Of a DNA stretch of 64,000 nucleotides, positions 10,983-21,122 are shown piece by piece; within the stretch, counting starts at the first letter, position 1; each line of letters begins with the position of its first letter. A program made the translations under genes and the position numbers. This DNA is from Pseudeuparius sepicola (lineage: Eukaryota; Arthropoda; Insecta; Coleoptera; Anthribidae). A model generated the notes under the pieces. The model did no database searches. It was not told the origin of the DNA and saw only the letters and a program-made list of their open reading frames with translations. The stretch covers positions 54,814,560 to 54,878,559 of the forward strand of contig OY987301.1 in assembly GCA_963920635.1 (NCBI GenBank), in the 5' to 3' direction.

Positions 10983-11532
10983 AGTAGTAAGTGAGTCACT
11001 TCAGAGCACTTTGACCTTTGACCTTGACCTCTAAGCCCCGCCCCCTGACCTTGGCCCCGCCCCCGACCTTGGACTTGGCCCCGCCCCCTTTGACCTTGAC
11101 AGCTGATCCTGATCAAGGTCAAGGCCATGACCTTGAGATCTCATGGTCATATGATCAAGGTCATTGAGGGTCAAGGTTATATGATCTAGGTCAAGGTCAA
11201 CCCCTTGACCCAGGTCAAGGTCAAGGTCATGAACTTGAGATCTCAAGGTCATATGATCAAGGTCATTGAGGGTCAAGGTCATATGATCTAGGTCAAGGGG
11301 TTGATGACCTTTAACCTTGACCTTTATCTAGGTCAACGTCATTGAGGGTCAAGGTCATTGAGGGTCAAGGTCATCAACCCCTTGACCTAGGTCATGAACT
11401 TTGACCTATGGGCCTTGACCTAGGTCATGAACCCCGCCCCCTTGAGGTCATGAACCTTGACCTAGGGACCTTGACCTAGGGCCCCCTTGACCTAGGTCAT
11501 GAACTTGGCCTAGGTCATGAACTTGGCCTAGG
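10983..11532 (+). repeat. Polinton-1 left TIR, outer part (TGACCT/AGGTCA array)
   Basis: Nearly all of it is a loose array of TGACCTTGACC, TCAAGGTCA and TGACCTAGGTCA, with GC-rich CCCCGCCCCC patches near the terminus. It pairs with 46860-47403. The TIR is interrupted at 11532 by the Jockey-like insertion and resumes at 17917. Confidence 0.9.
11523..11532. repeat. Target duplication TTGGCCTAGG of the Jockey-like insertion
   Basis: The same ten bases recur at 17907-17916. The right TIR of Polinton-1 has the uninterrupted version of this region, which confirms that 11533-17906 is an insertion. Confidence 0.85.
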
Positions 11533-11558
11533 TTATTATTATTATTATTATTATTATC

Positions 11559-11957
11559 TCGACTTAGCCCAAAAGGCATTCGCACTCCCTCTACGGGGAA
11601 CATTCACTCAGATCCCGGGTATCCCGGATACCAAAAGGATCTGGCTCGGACGAGACCCTTGCCATGTTATCGGGCCTTAGGTGACATTGATGTTGTCGGA
11701 CGATCCTGCATTCCCCATGAATTTCCTGACGGTTCGGGCTGTCGCAAGTAGTACCACTTTCTGCATGGACCTGTAAAGACTATCAGTTAGACCCAGCTTC
11801 TTGATGTTTCTCAGCAAACTTTTTGGTATAACACCAGTTGTTGACATGATGATTGGAATCGTCTGGACGTTCTCCATTTCCCATTGCCTTCTAAATCTTT
11901 GTACTTCGCGATCTTCTCGACTTGCTTCACACGCAGGTTGTTGTTGTTCGGGATGGC
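11559..11957 (-). mobile_element. Dong/R4-like retrotransposon end, short 5'-truncated copy A
   Basis: About 0.4 kb, nearly identical to the 3' part of copy B (11978-12925), and bounded on both sides by TTA repeats. It encodes only the last part of the restriction-like endonuclease region (ATGVIPKSL equivalent), with a short internal deletion near 11900 that shifts the frame. Confidence 0.75.
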
Positions 11958-11977
11958 CACTATTATTATTATTATTA

Positions 11978-12924
11978 TATCGACTTAGCCAAAAGGCATT
12001 CGCACTCCCTCTACGGGGAACATTCACTCAGATCCCGGGTATCCCGGATACCATAAGGATCTGGCTCGGACGAGACCCTTGCCATGTTATCGGGCCTTAG
12101 GTGACATTGATGTTGTGGGACGTTCCTGCATTCCCCATGAATTTCCTGACGGTTCGGGCTGTCGCAAGTAGTACCGCTTTCTGCATGGACCTGTAAAGAC
12201 TATCAGTTAGACCCAGCTCTTTTATGTTTCTCAGAAGACTTTTTGGTATAACACCAGTTGTTGACACGATAATTGGAATCGTCTTGACGTTTTCCATTTC
12301 CCATTGCCTTCTAATTCGTTCTTCTAAGTCTCTGTACTTCGCGATCTTCTCGACTTGCTTCACACGCAGGTTGTTGTTGTTCGGGATGGCCACATCAATC
12401 AGAGTTGTCTTCCTAGAAATTTTATCAACTATAATAAGGTCCGGTCTGTTATGGGCAACTCGTTGATCTGTCAGAACTGTACGATCCCAGTACATCTTGT
12501 AGTTGCTGTTCTCAAGAACAGGCTCCGGTGTGTAGCTGTAATATGGGACCCTCTCTGCCTGCACAAGCAGCAGTTTTTCCGCCAGTTCCTGGTGCAAGAT
12601 CTTGGCAACCGAATCGTGTCGTTCCTTATATTCCGTTGATGCGAACATCTGACATCCTCCTGTTATGTGCTGGATTGTTTCTGAAGTTGGGCACCCGTAT
12701 CTGCATCTGTCATCCACTACCGATGCATCTCCTACAATGAATTTTAGGTAGTTGCGAGTTGGTATAACATGATCTTGTATGGCCAGTAGGAAGCCTTCCG
12801 TCTCGGGGAACATTCGTCCCGAGGTCAGCCAATAGTTCGACGCTAACTTGTCGACATGTTCCTGGTTAACCTCATTAGGATGCCTCCCGTGCAGCGGCTT
12901 CCCCAACCACCTCTGTAGTTTATC

Positions 12925-12925
<1 letters not shown>
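11978..12925 (-). mobile_element. Dong/R4-like retrotransposon end, 5'-truncated copy B
   Basis: About 0.95 kb between TTA-repeat runs. It holds the C-terminal coding part (12906-12097) and a short 3' UTR ending GGCTAAGTCGATA followed by (TAA)n on the minus strand. Elements of the Dong type are known to insert into TAA repeats, which fits both copies lying in the (TAA)n tail of the Jockey-like element. Confidence 0.75.
12097..12906 (-). CDS. Restriction-like endonuclease domain of a Dong/R4-type retrotransposon (C-terminal fragment)
   Basis: The 269-residue open frame covers the end of an R2/R4-type polyprotein. It has a C..C.....H...C zinc-knuckle-like segment (CRYGCPTSETIQHITGGC, about residues 68-85). 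The PD-(D/E)xK-type nuclease core follows, with HNRPDLIIVDK, IDVAIP and the downstream K..KY, then a conserved ATGVIPKSL stretch (in this copy STTGVIPKSL). This nuclease nicks the target for priming of reverse transcription. The reverse transcriptase is missing because the copy is 5'-truncated; the ATG used at 12906 is only the first in the fragment, not the real start. Confidence 0.8.
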   Translation of the reverse strand: MGKPLHGRHPNEVNQEHVDKLASNYWLTSGRMFPETEGFLLAIQDHVIPTRNYLKFIVGDASVVDDRCRYGCPTSETIQHITGGCQMFASTEYKERHDSVAKILHQELAEKLLLVQAERVPYYSYTPEPVLENSNYKMYWDRTVLTDQRVAHNRPDLIIVDKISRKTTLIDVAIPNNNNLRVKQVEKIAKYRDLEERIRRQWEMENVKTIPIIVSTTGVIPKSLLRNIKELGLTDSLYRSMQKAVLLATARTVRKFMGNAGTSHNINVT

Positions 12926-12966
<41 letters not shown>

Positions 12967-13193
12967 AGTTGTGCTATTTCAAGCTTAACTTTTCTTCTAG
13001 GCGTTTCAATTTCGCCAGTTCCGCCTCATGCACCTGGCTATAATTATTTTCTTCTTGTGAAGGGTATTTTTACATTATCATTATTTTATATTAACCATTT
13101 TTTTAGCGCTGGTTAATGACTTTTAAGTTGGGTTGTACGGGGGTAGCTCAGTTAATATTTAATTTTAGCTCGTTAGAGATGTGTATTGCTTTT

Positions 13194-16100
13194 TTAACGG
13201 TGTATTATGTCACCTAAAAGTCTTGTTTTTCTTCTGTTATTGTGGTTAAAAATTGCTATATCTTCCATGCCTGGAGTCGTTGGTATTTTTTGTATAAAGT
13301 TTCTGGTTTTGTTTTTAATTATCTCTAAAATAGGGGTTGTATTAGTTTGGTCGTACAGTCTTTGTAGGGTAATTTCTCGGCTTTTCTTACCAGTTATTGT
13401 CCTTAGTACGTTATTTTCTATTACCTGTATTCGGTGGATGTTTTTATTTGCTGCCATACTATATATTTCGGCACCATATATCTGTACAGGTCTTACGTAT
13501 GCTTTATATAGGGTTAGCTTTAATTTTGTAGGTGGTGGTGAGTCCGGGACTATGTAAGGGTATATTACTCTGTAGGCTCCTTTAGATCTGTTTATTGTTT
13601 TTTTAATGTGAGGTTTGAAGGTAGTGTTTTTGTCAATTACAAGTCCTAGGTATTTAATTTCTCGGGTGGGGGTGATGTCATTGTTTTCGAATTTTGGTTT
13701 AATGTTGGGGATATTTCTTCTATTAGTGAGCCAAATAGAGTTTGATTTTGCCGGATTTATTTTAATTTTCCATTTATTGTAGTATTGTTGTAACTGGTTT
13801 AGTTGTTCTTGGACTCTATTGGTTGCTTGTCTAAATCTGGTGCTTGTAGCCATTATTATTGTGTCGTCTGCGAAAAGTATAGTTTCCGTGTTCCTTGTAT
13901 TAGGGATATCGTTTATATATATATATGTTGTATAGCGTAGGGGCTAGTACGCTCCCTTGAGGGAGTCCTTCTTTTTGCTTTTTTTTTTCTGATCGTGTAT
14001 TTTGGACTTGGATTTGGAAAGTTCTGTCTTCTAGGAAACGGTCGACTAATTGTGTTAGCTTGGTATCTATGTTGAGGTCGTCCATTTTTGTTATTAAGGC
14101 TTTCTGCCAAATGGTATCGTACGCTTTTTGGGCGTCAAGAGCTACCATTAGTGTGACTTTACCTTGATTTATCGTGTTAGTAGCTTTATCAATTACTCTT
14201 GCTATGGGCATTATTGTGTTTTTTCCCATTCTAAATCCGAATTGTTTTTGGTTTAATAATTGGTTATTTTCTAGATGGTCCTTTATTTTATCGTTAACGA
14301 TGATTTCAAGTAATTTCCCTATATTGCTTGTTAGCGATATAGGTCTGTAGTTGGTCGGATCTTGTGCATTTTTCCCCGGTTTCTTAATGGGGCAGATTAT
14401 AGCATTTTTCCATTGGGTTGGGAAATATATATTTCTATAGCATGCTTTTAGTATATAATATATTTGTATTTGTGTTTTCTTGGGTGTCATTTTTAATAAT
14501 TTTATGACTATCTCGTCTTCACCTGGGGCCTTATACGGTCTTTTGCTTCTAATTATTTTATTTAGTTGTTGAGGCGAAATGAACTCGTTACAATTTCTCG
14601 GTGGGTTACGGCTAACAACATCCATATATTTATCTTCTATCTCTTCGATGGTTTCATCATTAGACATATTTTGAGTTGATGTGTGTATGTTTTTTAATGT
14701 TTCTCCTATTAGGTTAGCTTTGTCTATGTCGGTTTTTGCTTCTACGCCGTTTGTGTTTCTTAGTGTTGGGATTTGAAATGCGTCAGGATCCCTTTTCCTA
14801 TTTTTTATAGCTTTCCAGACATTTTGGTTACTTTCTGCCGCCTTCTTAGTTCTTTTTTCCATATTTCTAAGTTATAGGAAAGTAATAATCCTCTCACATA
14901 ATCATCGTGTTGTTTCATTACGAGCCTGTCATCCTCTCGTCTAGTTCTTTGGAATTTTCTTCTGGATCTATTTCTTTCTCTTATTGCTTCCTTAATGTTT
15001 TCTGGAGTGTCATATTCAGTGGGTTGTCTTGTTTTAGGTATGTATCGATTTCTTGCTTCGATAAGTGTTTCGGTTAAGTTTTTAATTTCTTCGTCAATTT
15101 GTTCGTTGGTTTCTATATTTCTGTTGATTGGAATTTTTTGTTTTAGGAATTCGTGGTAGCCTAATATATTGTTTTTTTTTTTGTAATCATAAGTTTTATT
15201 TTCTTTAGGTTTTTCCAAGGTTATTTTTTGTTTAAGTACTATTTCTATTGGGTTGTGATCGGAGGAAAGGACTGTTAGTGATTTTATTTCATTTATATGT
15301 ACATTTAATGCTAGGGCAAAGTCAATGGTGCCCGGTGTGCCGTTTCCCGTAGGCATATGGGTGGGTTCATTGGGAAAGAAAATTTCCATTCCTATATTAT
15401 TTACTGTTTCTAGGAGATTTTCACCGGTTCTGTTGTTGGTAGGGCATCCCCACTCATAATGCCGGGCGTTAAAGTCTCCGAATATTATATGTTTTGTCGA
15501 ATTTTCGATTAAAGTTGAAATATCTTCTTTTAATATTTCATTATTTGGAGTTTGGTAGATGGTTGAGAGATATAGGTCATTAATTTTTATGGTTATGTTT
15601 TCACATTTTTGGGCTTCAATTTCGTATTCTGTATATTGGATGTTTTCTTTTATGTAGAGTATTAGTCCACCTGTTCTTGGGTTTTGTTGGTTTAATTTAT
15701 TGATTGTTCTGTAACGTCCAATGACGTCAAAACCTATAGACGTGGTGCCCCATTGTTAAAATGCCCTTTATTTTGACTCCAAGATTAAATATATCCATAC
15801 TACTCTAAAAACATGCTACAAACAAAGACAGAAAGTCAACCATCAACCAACTATACACCCGGTGATTTCCGGTTATAGTTCCTCCAGGATCACACTTAGA
15901 TATCGCATGTTTTTTCTTGCTTGGGGGCGCCGGAAGCATCGGAACCTCACCTGAAGACTCGGGGGATGGTCTAACGACGCCAGCCTCCGAGCCCAGAGTC
16001 GAAATAAGTTCGCTACGGCTCGACAAAAAGGGGCAATTTCTGACAATCTCGCGACATTTTCGGAATAATTTAATGGACCGCTTAGATTGTGATTAGTTCT

Positions 16101-16350
16101 GGGCGTCAAGCGTTTATCAAAACAAACCTGTCTATAGGTTTTGACGTCATTGGTAACGTCTTAATTTGGGTGTTCTTCTGGTGCCCAGTCGCGCTTCACA
16201 AATTCCTATTAAATCATAATTTTTCCCCTTAATGAATTCCCTAAGATCTTGTATTTTATTATATACACTGTTCGCATTCCAATTTAATATTTTGATATTA
16301 GTTTTGTGTTCGTTTTCGGGTTTAAATACCATATTTCTCTGCGATATCAC
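13194..16350 (-). pseudogene. Jockey-like ORF2: AP-type endonuclease and reverse transcriptase, broken
   Basis: ORF2 begins inside the ORF1 stop region (ATG at about 16332) with LNWNANSVYNK, the endonuclease N-terminus. A MITE (15718-16153) interrupts it, and the frame is continuous across the MITE if one TAACGT copy is counted. Endonuclease motifs continue with FGDFNARHYEWG near 15460 and GTIDFALA near 15330. The RT follows, with YRPISLTSNIGKLLE, DAQKAYDTIW, LPQGSVLAPTLYNIYI and FADDT at about 13870. Two further breaks are seen: one near 14855 and one in a (TA)n tract at 13914-13926 that carries one extra TA unit. The C-terminal part (13853-13194) is intact and lacks RNase H, as in the Jockey clade. 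Confidence 0.85.
15718..16153. mobile_element. 436-bp MITE with 24-bp perfect TIRs
   Basis: The termini are perfect 24-bp inverted repeats starting CCAATGACGTCAAAACC (15718-15741 and 16130-16153). The flanks are TAACGT on both sides (15712-15717, 16154-16159). The Jockey ORF2 frame is restored on removal of the MITE and one TAACGT. It has no coding capacity. The parent superfamily is not clear; a 6-bp duplication is unusual for the common MITE families. Confidence 0.85.
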
Positions 16351-17716
16351 ACATTATTCTAAGCTTCTCAATCTCGTCCAGGTCATTCGTTACTTTTTGT
16401 CTAATTTCCTGTACCATTCGCAGCATGGTCGTCAGGTTTAATTCTTCATTCAGTTTGCTTATTTGTTTAAATGTGTTAATAGTTTCGATCGCTCCTTCCC
16501 TGCTCTTTTGCGTAGCTGTCTTAATTGCATCTCTTTCCTGTTCGAGGTTTTTTACTAGTTCTTGGTCGTTTGCTTCTTCCATTTTAGTTTTCTCTTCTTG
16601 ATTTGTATTATTTGTTTTGTTGGCATACGACACTCCTTCTTCACGTAAGGCCGGTTTTTCTATGACTCTTGGCTTGTTTACTTGTCTCTTGTTCTTATTT
16701 TGATTTCTTTCGGCAAATTCTAGGTGTTTTATATATATTTCGCATTTCGAATAATTTGCTGTATGATTTCCGCTACAGTTCGCGCACTTTAGCTTTTCCT
16801 GGGGTTCATTTTTCCCCAGTTTACAGTCTGCGGTCCAGTGGCCTTCAGCACACTTTACGCATCTCGGGTTTCTCCGACATTGCATTGCCCCGTGACCAAA
16901 TTCTTGGCAGCGAAAGCATTGTGTTATTTTTCTTAATTTTATGTACTCTTCCCATCGGATTCTTGCATGCTGAACGCCTTTGATTCTCTTAACTTTATTA
17001 AGGTCTGTCCCTTGTTTGAAATATACTAGGTATGAATACGGTTTTTGTGTTCTTCCCCTCATCGTGATTATTTTTATGACTTCAAGGCTTTCTTCCGTCT
17101 CTAGGTCTTCCTTAATATTATTTTCATCCATCCCCGGGAGGGCCTTCATGACCATTCTTATTGGTTTTTCGTCTCTAGGTGTATAGCTAAAAAATTCCAG
17201 TTTATTGTGTTCCAAAATTTGCATTATTTTTATTCTAACAGCTTCCGTGTCACTGAAAAATTTTATTCTATTTCTCTGATAACCTATTTGGAAGGTTTTC
17301 CCCACTACCTTTTGTATACCTTGTACTGCATTATTAATGTCTAATGGTGAAGTAACTATAATAGGTGGAGGTTTTTTGTTTTCCCTTAAAGTCCCCTGTT
17401 CTACCTTATCATCCTTTTTTGCATTATTTTTATTTTCAGTATATACCCCTATATTTATCTCAGTTGTTTCCATATTTAAATTTTGGTTAGGATTAAAATT
17501 TTTATCATCTTTATCTACCCCCGTTTTATATTTTTTAACAACCATCTTACCCTTGTCAGGATCTTTATGTTTTTCCGGGTCCTTCTCTCCTTCTGCACCC
17601 TCGCTTTCTGATGTTGTTGCTGCTGGCCTCTTTCCAGTTTTTTTAACCATTGTTTTCTCAGTGTCCATTTCACTGTCAATTAAAATTTTCAGTCTTTGTC
17701 TATTATTTACACTCAT
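16322..17716 (-). CDS. Jockey-like ORF1, gag-like protein with CCHC zinc knuckles
   Basis: An intact 464-residue frame starting at ATG 17716. The N-terminal ~120 residues are charged and lysine-rich. An RNA-recognition-like central part follows (about 130-260). Then come CCHC knuckles: CFRCQEFGHGAMQC (about residue 267), CVKCAEGHWTADC (about 286) and CANCSGNHTANYSKC (about 312). The last ~100 residues are predicted helical and charged, possibly a coiled coil. Such proteins bind element RNA and form ribonucleoprotein particles. The stop overlaps the ORF2 start region (16332), the usual arrangement for reinitiation. Confidence 0.85.
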   Translation of the reverse strand: MSVNNRQRLKILIDSEMDTEKTMVKKTGKRPAATTSESEGAEGEKDPEKHKDPDKGKMVVKKYKTGVDKDDKNFNPNQNLNMETTEINIGVYTENKNNAKKDDKVEQGTLRENKKPPPIIVTSPLDINNAVQGIQKVVGKTFQIGYQRNRIKFFSDTEAVRIKIMQILEHNKLEFFSYTPRDEKPIRMVMKALPGMDENNIKEDLETEESLEVIKIITMRGRTQKPYSYLVYFKQGTDLNKVKRIKGVQHARIRWEEYIKLRKITQCFRCQEFGHGAMQCRRNPRCVKCAEGHWTADCKLGKNEPQEKLKCANCSGNHTANYSKCEIYIKHLEFAERNQNKNKRQVNKPRVIEKPALREEGVSYANKTNNTNQEEKTKMEEANDQELVKNLEQERDAIKTATQKSREGAIETINTFKQISKLNEELNLTTMLRMVQEIRQKVTNDLDEIEKLRIMCDIAEKYGI

Positions 17717-17906
17717 TTTTAATCACCGAAGCGCGAAAGTTCGCGGCCCGCGTCGCGGTGGCCACTACTGTAGGTTTATCAGTCTCTATCTTTTACTTTT
17801 ATAGCTCTAGATTCACCGAAATTCGCGAAAAACCGCGGCTGAACGCAGAGGACGCTATTCGATTTCGTCGCAACCCATTTACATCTCTCGTCTCTCCTCG
17901 TTCTTT
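17717..17906 (-). other. 5' UTR / internal promoter region of the Jockey-like element
   Basis: This segment lies between the ORF1 start and the target duplication. In Jockey-type elements it holds an internal promoter; no TATA box is apparent, which fits that. No coding frame is supported. Confidence 0.5.
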
Positions 17907-18226
17907 TTGGCCTAGGTCATAAACTTGACCTAGGTCATGAACTTGGCCCCCCCAGCCCCTAGGCCCCCGCCCAGGGTTCCGCCCCCGGCCCCGCCCTAGA
18001 AAATAACTATTAAAAAAGCCCCCCCGCCCCCCGCCCCCCGCCCAGGGTTCCGCCCCTGGCCCCGCCCCAGAAAATTTCTATTAAAAAAAAATACCAGGAT
18101 TCGGACCTAACATTCCAAAGCCAACATGTAAAATTCAATGCAGTGGGGGGGCAATACGACCTGTTGCTGGCGCAGGCCCCGCAGGCCCCGCAGGCCCCGT
18201 AACGTGTCTTAGGTCCAGAGGCTGAA
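17907..18226 (+). repeat. Polinton-1 left TIR, inner part
   Basis: It begins with the second copy of TTGGCCTAGG, the Jockey target duplication. It then contains TGACCTAGGTCATGAACTTG, two GC-rich CCGCCCAGGGTTCCGCCCC blocks, and a triplicated GCAGGCCCC just before the inner edge. It pairs with 46546-46860. The match ends at GAGGCTGAAGTTCAT, which lines up with the X2 junction on the right. Confidence 0.9.
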
Positions 18227-19234
18227 GTTCATTGCCGAGGCTGTGACGTCATTCTAGAAACTTACACAACATTTTTCTTGGAAATTCTAGAAACTTCTAC
18301 TGATTTAATACTTTTAAACAGGTACAAGAAATTGGTAAATTTAATGTAAACAAATTGGAGTAATTTTCTAGAAATTTCTACAATTTAATATATTTTAACA
18401 GGTACAAGAAAAGTGTTGGCAAATTTAATGTAAACAAATTGATGTAAGAAAGAAAACAAATTTATTGTTTTGCATAGGTTTATTCATTATTATTTTTACA
18501 CATATTTAAATATTCTTATTTTTTAGATTTTCGTCTCAATTTATATGACTTTGCTCCTACGTCATTTTTGCTGACAGATTTTTCTAGAAAATTTAAGCGG
18601 TTGAATATTGTAATGTCAGCATTTTCCTGGGAAATATGTGGCTGATGTCAGCATTTTCATTTCTGGGAAATACGGTATAATTTTCAAAATCACATTCCGG
18701 CAGGGTCAGCATTTTCCTGAGAAATACGGTATAATTTTCAAAAGCACGTTCCGGGAAAAAACCCTGATGATTCAACATCCGGTCATTTACACCGAAAATT
18801 CTAAAAAAGTGTTGCAATCATGTTCTCGACCCACTGAAAAAAGATTGCAATTCTAATTATTTGTCCTATATTATTTAACTAGAAGTCGTCGATCGTATTC
18901 ACACCAAAGTCATACGTGTTATTTTTCATGCTCTCGGCTTTGATATGCGCCCGCAAAAAGAAAGTACTTTTATTTTAGTGTAAATATTATTGGAATTAAC
19001 ACGAAACATGTACTTATTATTTTTCCTTAGCCGATGGCTGTTAAAAGTTCTTCTGAATGGAGGTAGCATTTCGGATTTCAGCAGAAAATTTGTTTACATA
19101 TTTGAACATGACCTCTATGGGAAAGTTTAGCATAATGAGTATGTGGGTAGAAGGTTTTGGCATATAGGTTTATGAAACTGTTTTTTTTATAAGAGTAGCC
19201 GCAAGCAGTCGTTAAAAGTTTTTGTAAAAATAAT
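18227..19234. repeat. Polinton-1 interior, left: two imperfect tandem repeats
   Basis: A roughly 85-bp unit is duplicated at 18287-18450 (ACAGGTACAAGAA...AATTTAATGTAAACAAATTG in each). A second imperfect repeat, with GTCAGCATTTTCCTGGGAAATA-type units, occurs about three times at 18613-18765. I see no coding frame. In an intact Polinton this position would hold part of the polymerase or capsid genes. Confidence 0.65.
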
Positions 19235-19345
19235 AATAATAATCCTCACACTCACAATACTCTAAACTAAGAGTACCCCCCAGAAGCAACCAAATGCTTG
19301 TGCCGGGGAGGGGTGGCAATTACTATTATTTTGTCTTCGTTGCCA
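19235..19345 (+). repeat. Dispersed repeat, copy B
   Basis: Same repeat as at 30926-31022 and, reversed, at 5418-5500. An (AAT)n run leads into CTCACACTCACAATACTC and on to CAATTACTATTATTTTGTC. Its presence shows that host-type repeats have inserted in Polinton-1. Confidence 0.7.
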
Positions 19346-20305
19346 GTTGAGGCTAGGGCCGACTTTTACCGATGGAGCTAGGATCGCATTCGCTCAAGTA
19401 ATATGGAAAACCTTAGAAAACCATAGTAATTACAGTGAGTGTAGGACAATTAGTAAATCACACAGATAAAGCTATTAAAGAGCAATACCGTGAATCTACA
19501 TTTTGTCCAGCGTTCTTGATCATAAGCGGTGCTTCACCATCGAACCAAGATCGACGACAGAAAAACATGCAGTCCAAAATAATTATACCAAATTTTCCAG
19601 TCTATTTTTTGTTGTTTGTGTTATACAGGGTGTAACTAAACGGATGGTCAAAAATGAAACCACGTATTCTTGGAGGCAAAATAAGGGCACTTCACATATT
19701 TTTTCTCATACGGGCCATAGCTTTTTTTACACAGAGCGTAGAAGTGTAGAGAAAAATACACATATTTCTTAGTATCTCTAGAAATATACGAGATATTTTC
19801 TTCAAACTTGGCGTGGCACACGTTCGGATGAGCCGTCAAACTTAAGGTTGATATGAAGCTTCTGAGGCCCCCAATTGCGGAGACACTGATTGTTATTAAA
19901 ATTAATTAGTTCAGAAAAATATGAATAACCCGTATAATCCCATTTTTTTACATTTGTTTTGAGTGGTAACTTCAATGGTTAAAAAAAATATCTCTTAGTA
20001 TTTTTTCATATTCGCAACCGTTTCTTAATTCTGAGAGTATTACAAAATAGCAGAATAGATGTCATATCTCCTTAGTCAGCAGTTTTTACATTCACATTTC
20101 CTATAATTTTCTAGAAAGTAAAAAGAAATATTCTTGTATTAACCTTGGAATAAGCTTTTTATAAATCTTAAAGGGAACCTCTAATTAAAAATAGCTTAGT
20201 AAAGACTTTTTCGAGAGATCATTTTTTCACTCTAATTTTTAATTAATATTTATATAAGTAGTAATAATTTCCTTTAATATATAATAATAAATAATATCTC
20301 CTCAT
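19346..20305. other. Non-coding stretch with an IS630-type end
   Basis: TTATACAGGGTGTAACTAAAC at about 19620 resembles the terminus of an IS630-type transposon, and AATAACCCGTATAA at about 19930 could be its partner, giving a ~310-bp MITE-like unit. The ends match only over a few bases. Nothing else is recognised. Confidence 0.4.
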
Positions 20306-20920
20306 CTACGGTTCATTTTCATCTGAATCTACAACAATCAATTCTTCTTCTGAATCTATAGCAATAACTTCATGTTCTGGATCTGTAACAATTCCTTCAT
20401 CTTCCTCAAACACATCTGTAACAAGAAAAAATAATAACTATATATCCCTCTATTTCCCATTTGTTTATCTATGCATCTATTTGTCTAACTAGCACTTTTA
20501 TGAATAAGAAAATATCAAAAAATGTCATAACTTTTTTAAATATTATTTTCTTGTAGCAATGTTTAACTACCTATTTAGCTATCACTTCTATGATAATAAG
20601 AAGAATGAAAAAAAAAATCAAGAATTTAACAATTTAGGTTATAAGATATTTTTTAAAAAACTTACCATTGTGTTCAATAAACATGTAGAACCAATAAAGA
20701 TTAATTTTCACTTTTAGGGTAAACTGACGTCCTAAGATGTTCCCCTGATATATTAATGAAAAATCATCTGGTGCTTGTGAATTATCAAGAGGGAATATTA
20801 TCATTGTCGGCCAACACTGTAACAATAAATTAAATAATAAATATTGTATGAGTTTTCACTCTTTGTACTTACACATTGTGGTGGCGGCAAACGGTCTCGC
20901 ACTATTTTGTTTGCAATTTC
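20306..20920 (-). pseudogene. 3' end of a spliced gene, three exons, identity unknown
   Basis: Minus-strand exons at 20920-20873, 20816-20666 and 20415-20306 are joined by clean junctions: donors TGT/GTAAGT and ATG/GTAAG, acceptors TTACAG and GTTACAG. Phases agree (0 after the first, 1 after the second), and the spliced frame stays open for about 103 codons to a TAG. The second exon contains WPTMIIFPLDNSQAPDDFSL. The third is a strongly acidic tail (DVFEEDEGIVTDPEHEV). The first exon runs directly into the end of element X1, so the 5' part is cut off. I do not recognise the family. It may be a captured cellular gene end or a spliced Polinton gene. Confidence 0.5.
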
Positions 20921-20924
20921 ATAT

Positions 20925-21030
20925 AGGTAAGAAATCACCTTACGTTACTTTCAACGAAGCGATTTCAACGACCCCCACTCCTTCTACTTCCACCTAACAC
21001 AATTTAATTAAATATTGCGCAATCCTGTGC
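20925..21030 (+). repeat. X1 TIR, distal to gene start
   Basis: 106-bp terminal repeat matching 38993-39098 (inverted) and both ends of X2. Confidence 0.85.
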
Positions 21031-21122
21031 TAGCTGTATAGCCTTATAATGGTACTGTAAGGAATAGTAAAAAATTAAAAAATAACTTTTTTTTACAATG
21101 TTTTAGTATTTATTAACACAAG

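Larger units (their letters stand above)
11533..17906 (-). mobile_element. Jockey-group non-LTR retrotransposon with (TAA)n tail, carrying later insertions
   Basis: The element lies on the minus strand: 5' end near 17906, ORF1 17716-16322, ORF2 16350-13194, a 3' UTR down to about 12966 and a (TAA)n tail (seen as TTA on the plus strand). The tail has been invaded by two Dong-like copies, so TTA runs appear at 12926-12965, 11958-11977 and 11533-11550. A 10-bp target duplication flanks the whole block. Without the insertions the element is about 4.6 kb. Confidence 0.8.

Noticed and set aside
11031..11282. Asp/Leu-rich repeat ORFs in the Polinton-1 TIRs (also 47097-47282)
   Set aside because: They are translations of the TGACCT/AGGTCA array; no gene features.
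16980..17922. Plus-strand frames opposite the Jockey ORF1 (up to 155 codons)
   Set aside because: Shadows of the minus-strand gene, which has clear CCHC motifs.
19620..19935. IS630-type MITE
   Set aside because: The ends match over only a few bases and there is no clear TA duplication; left as a note.
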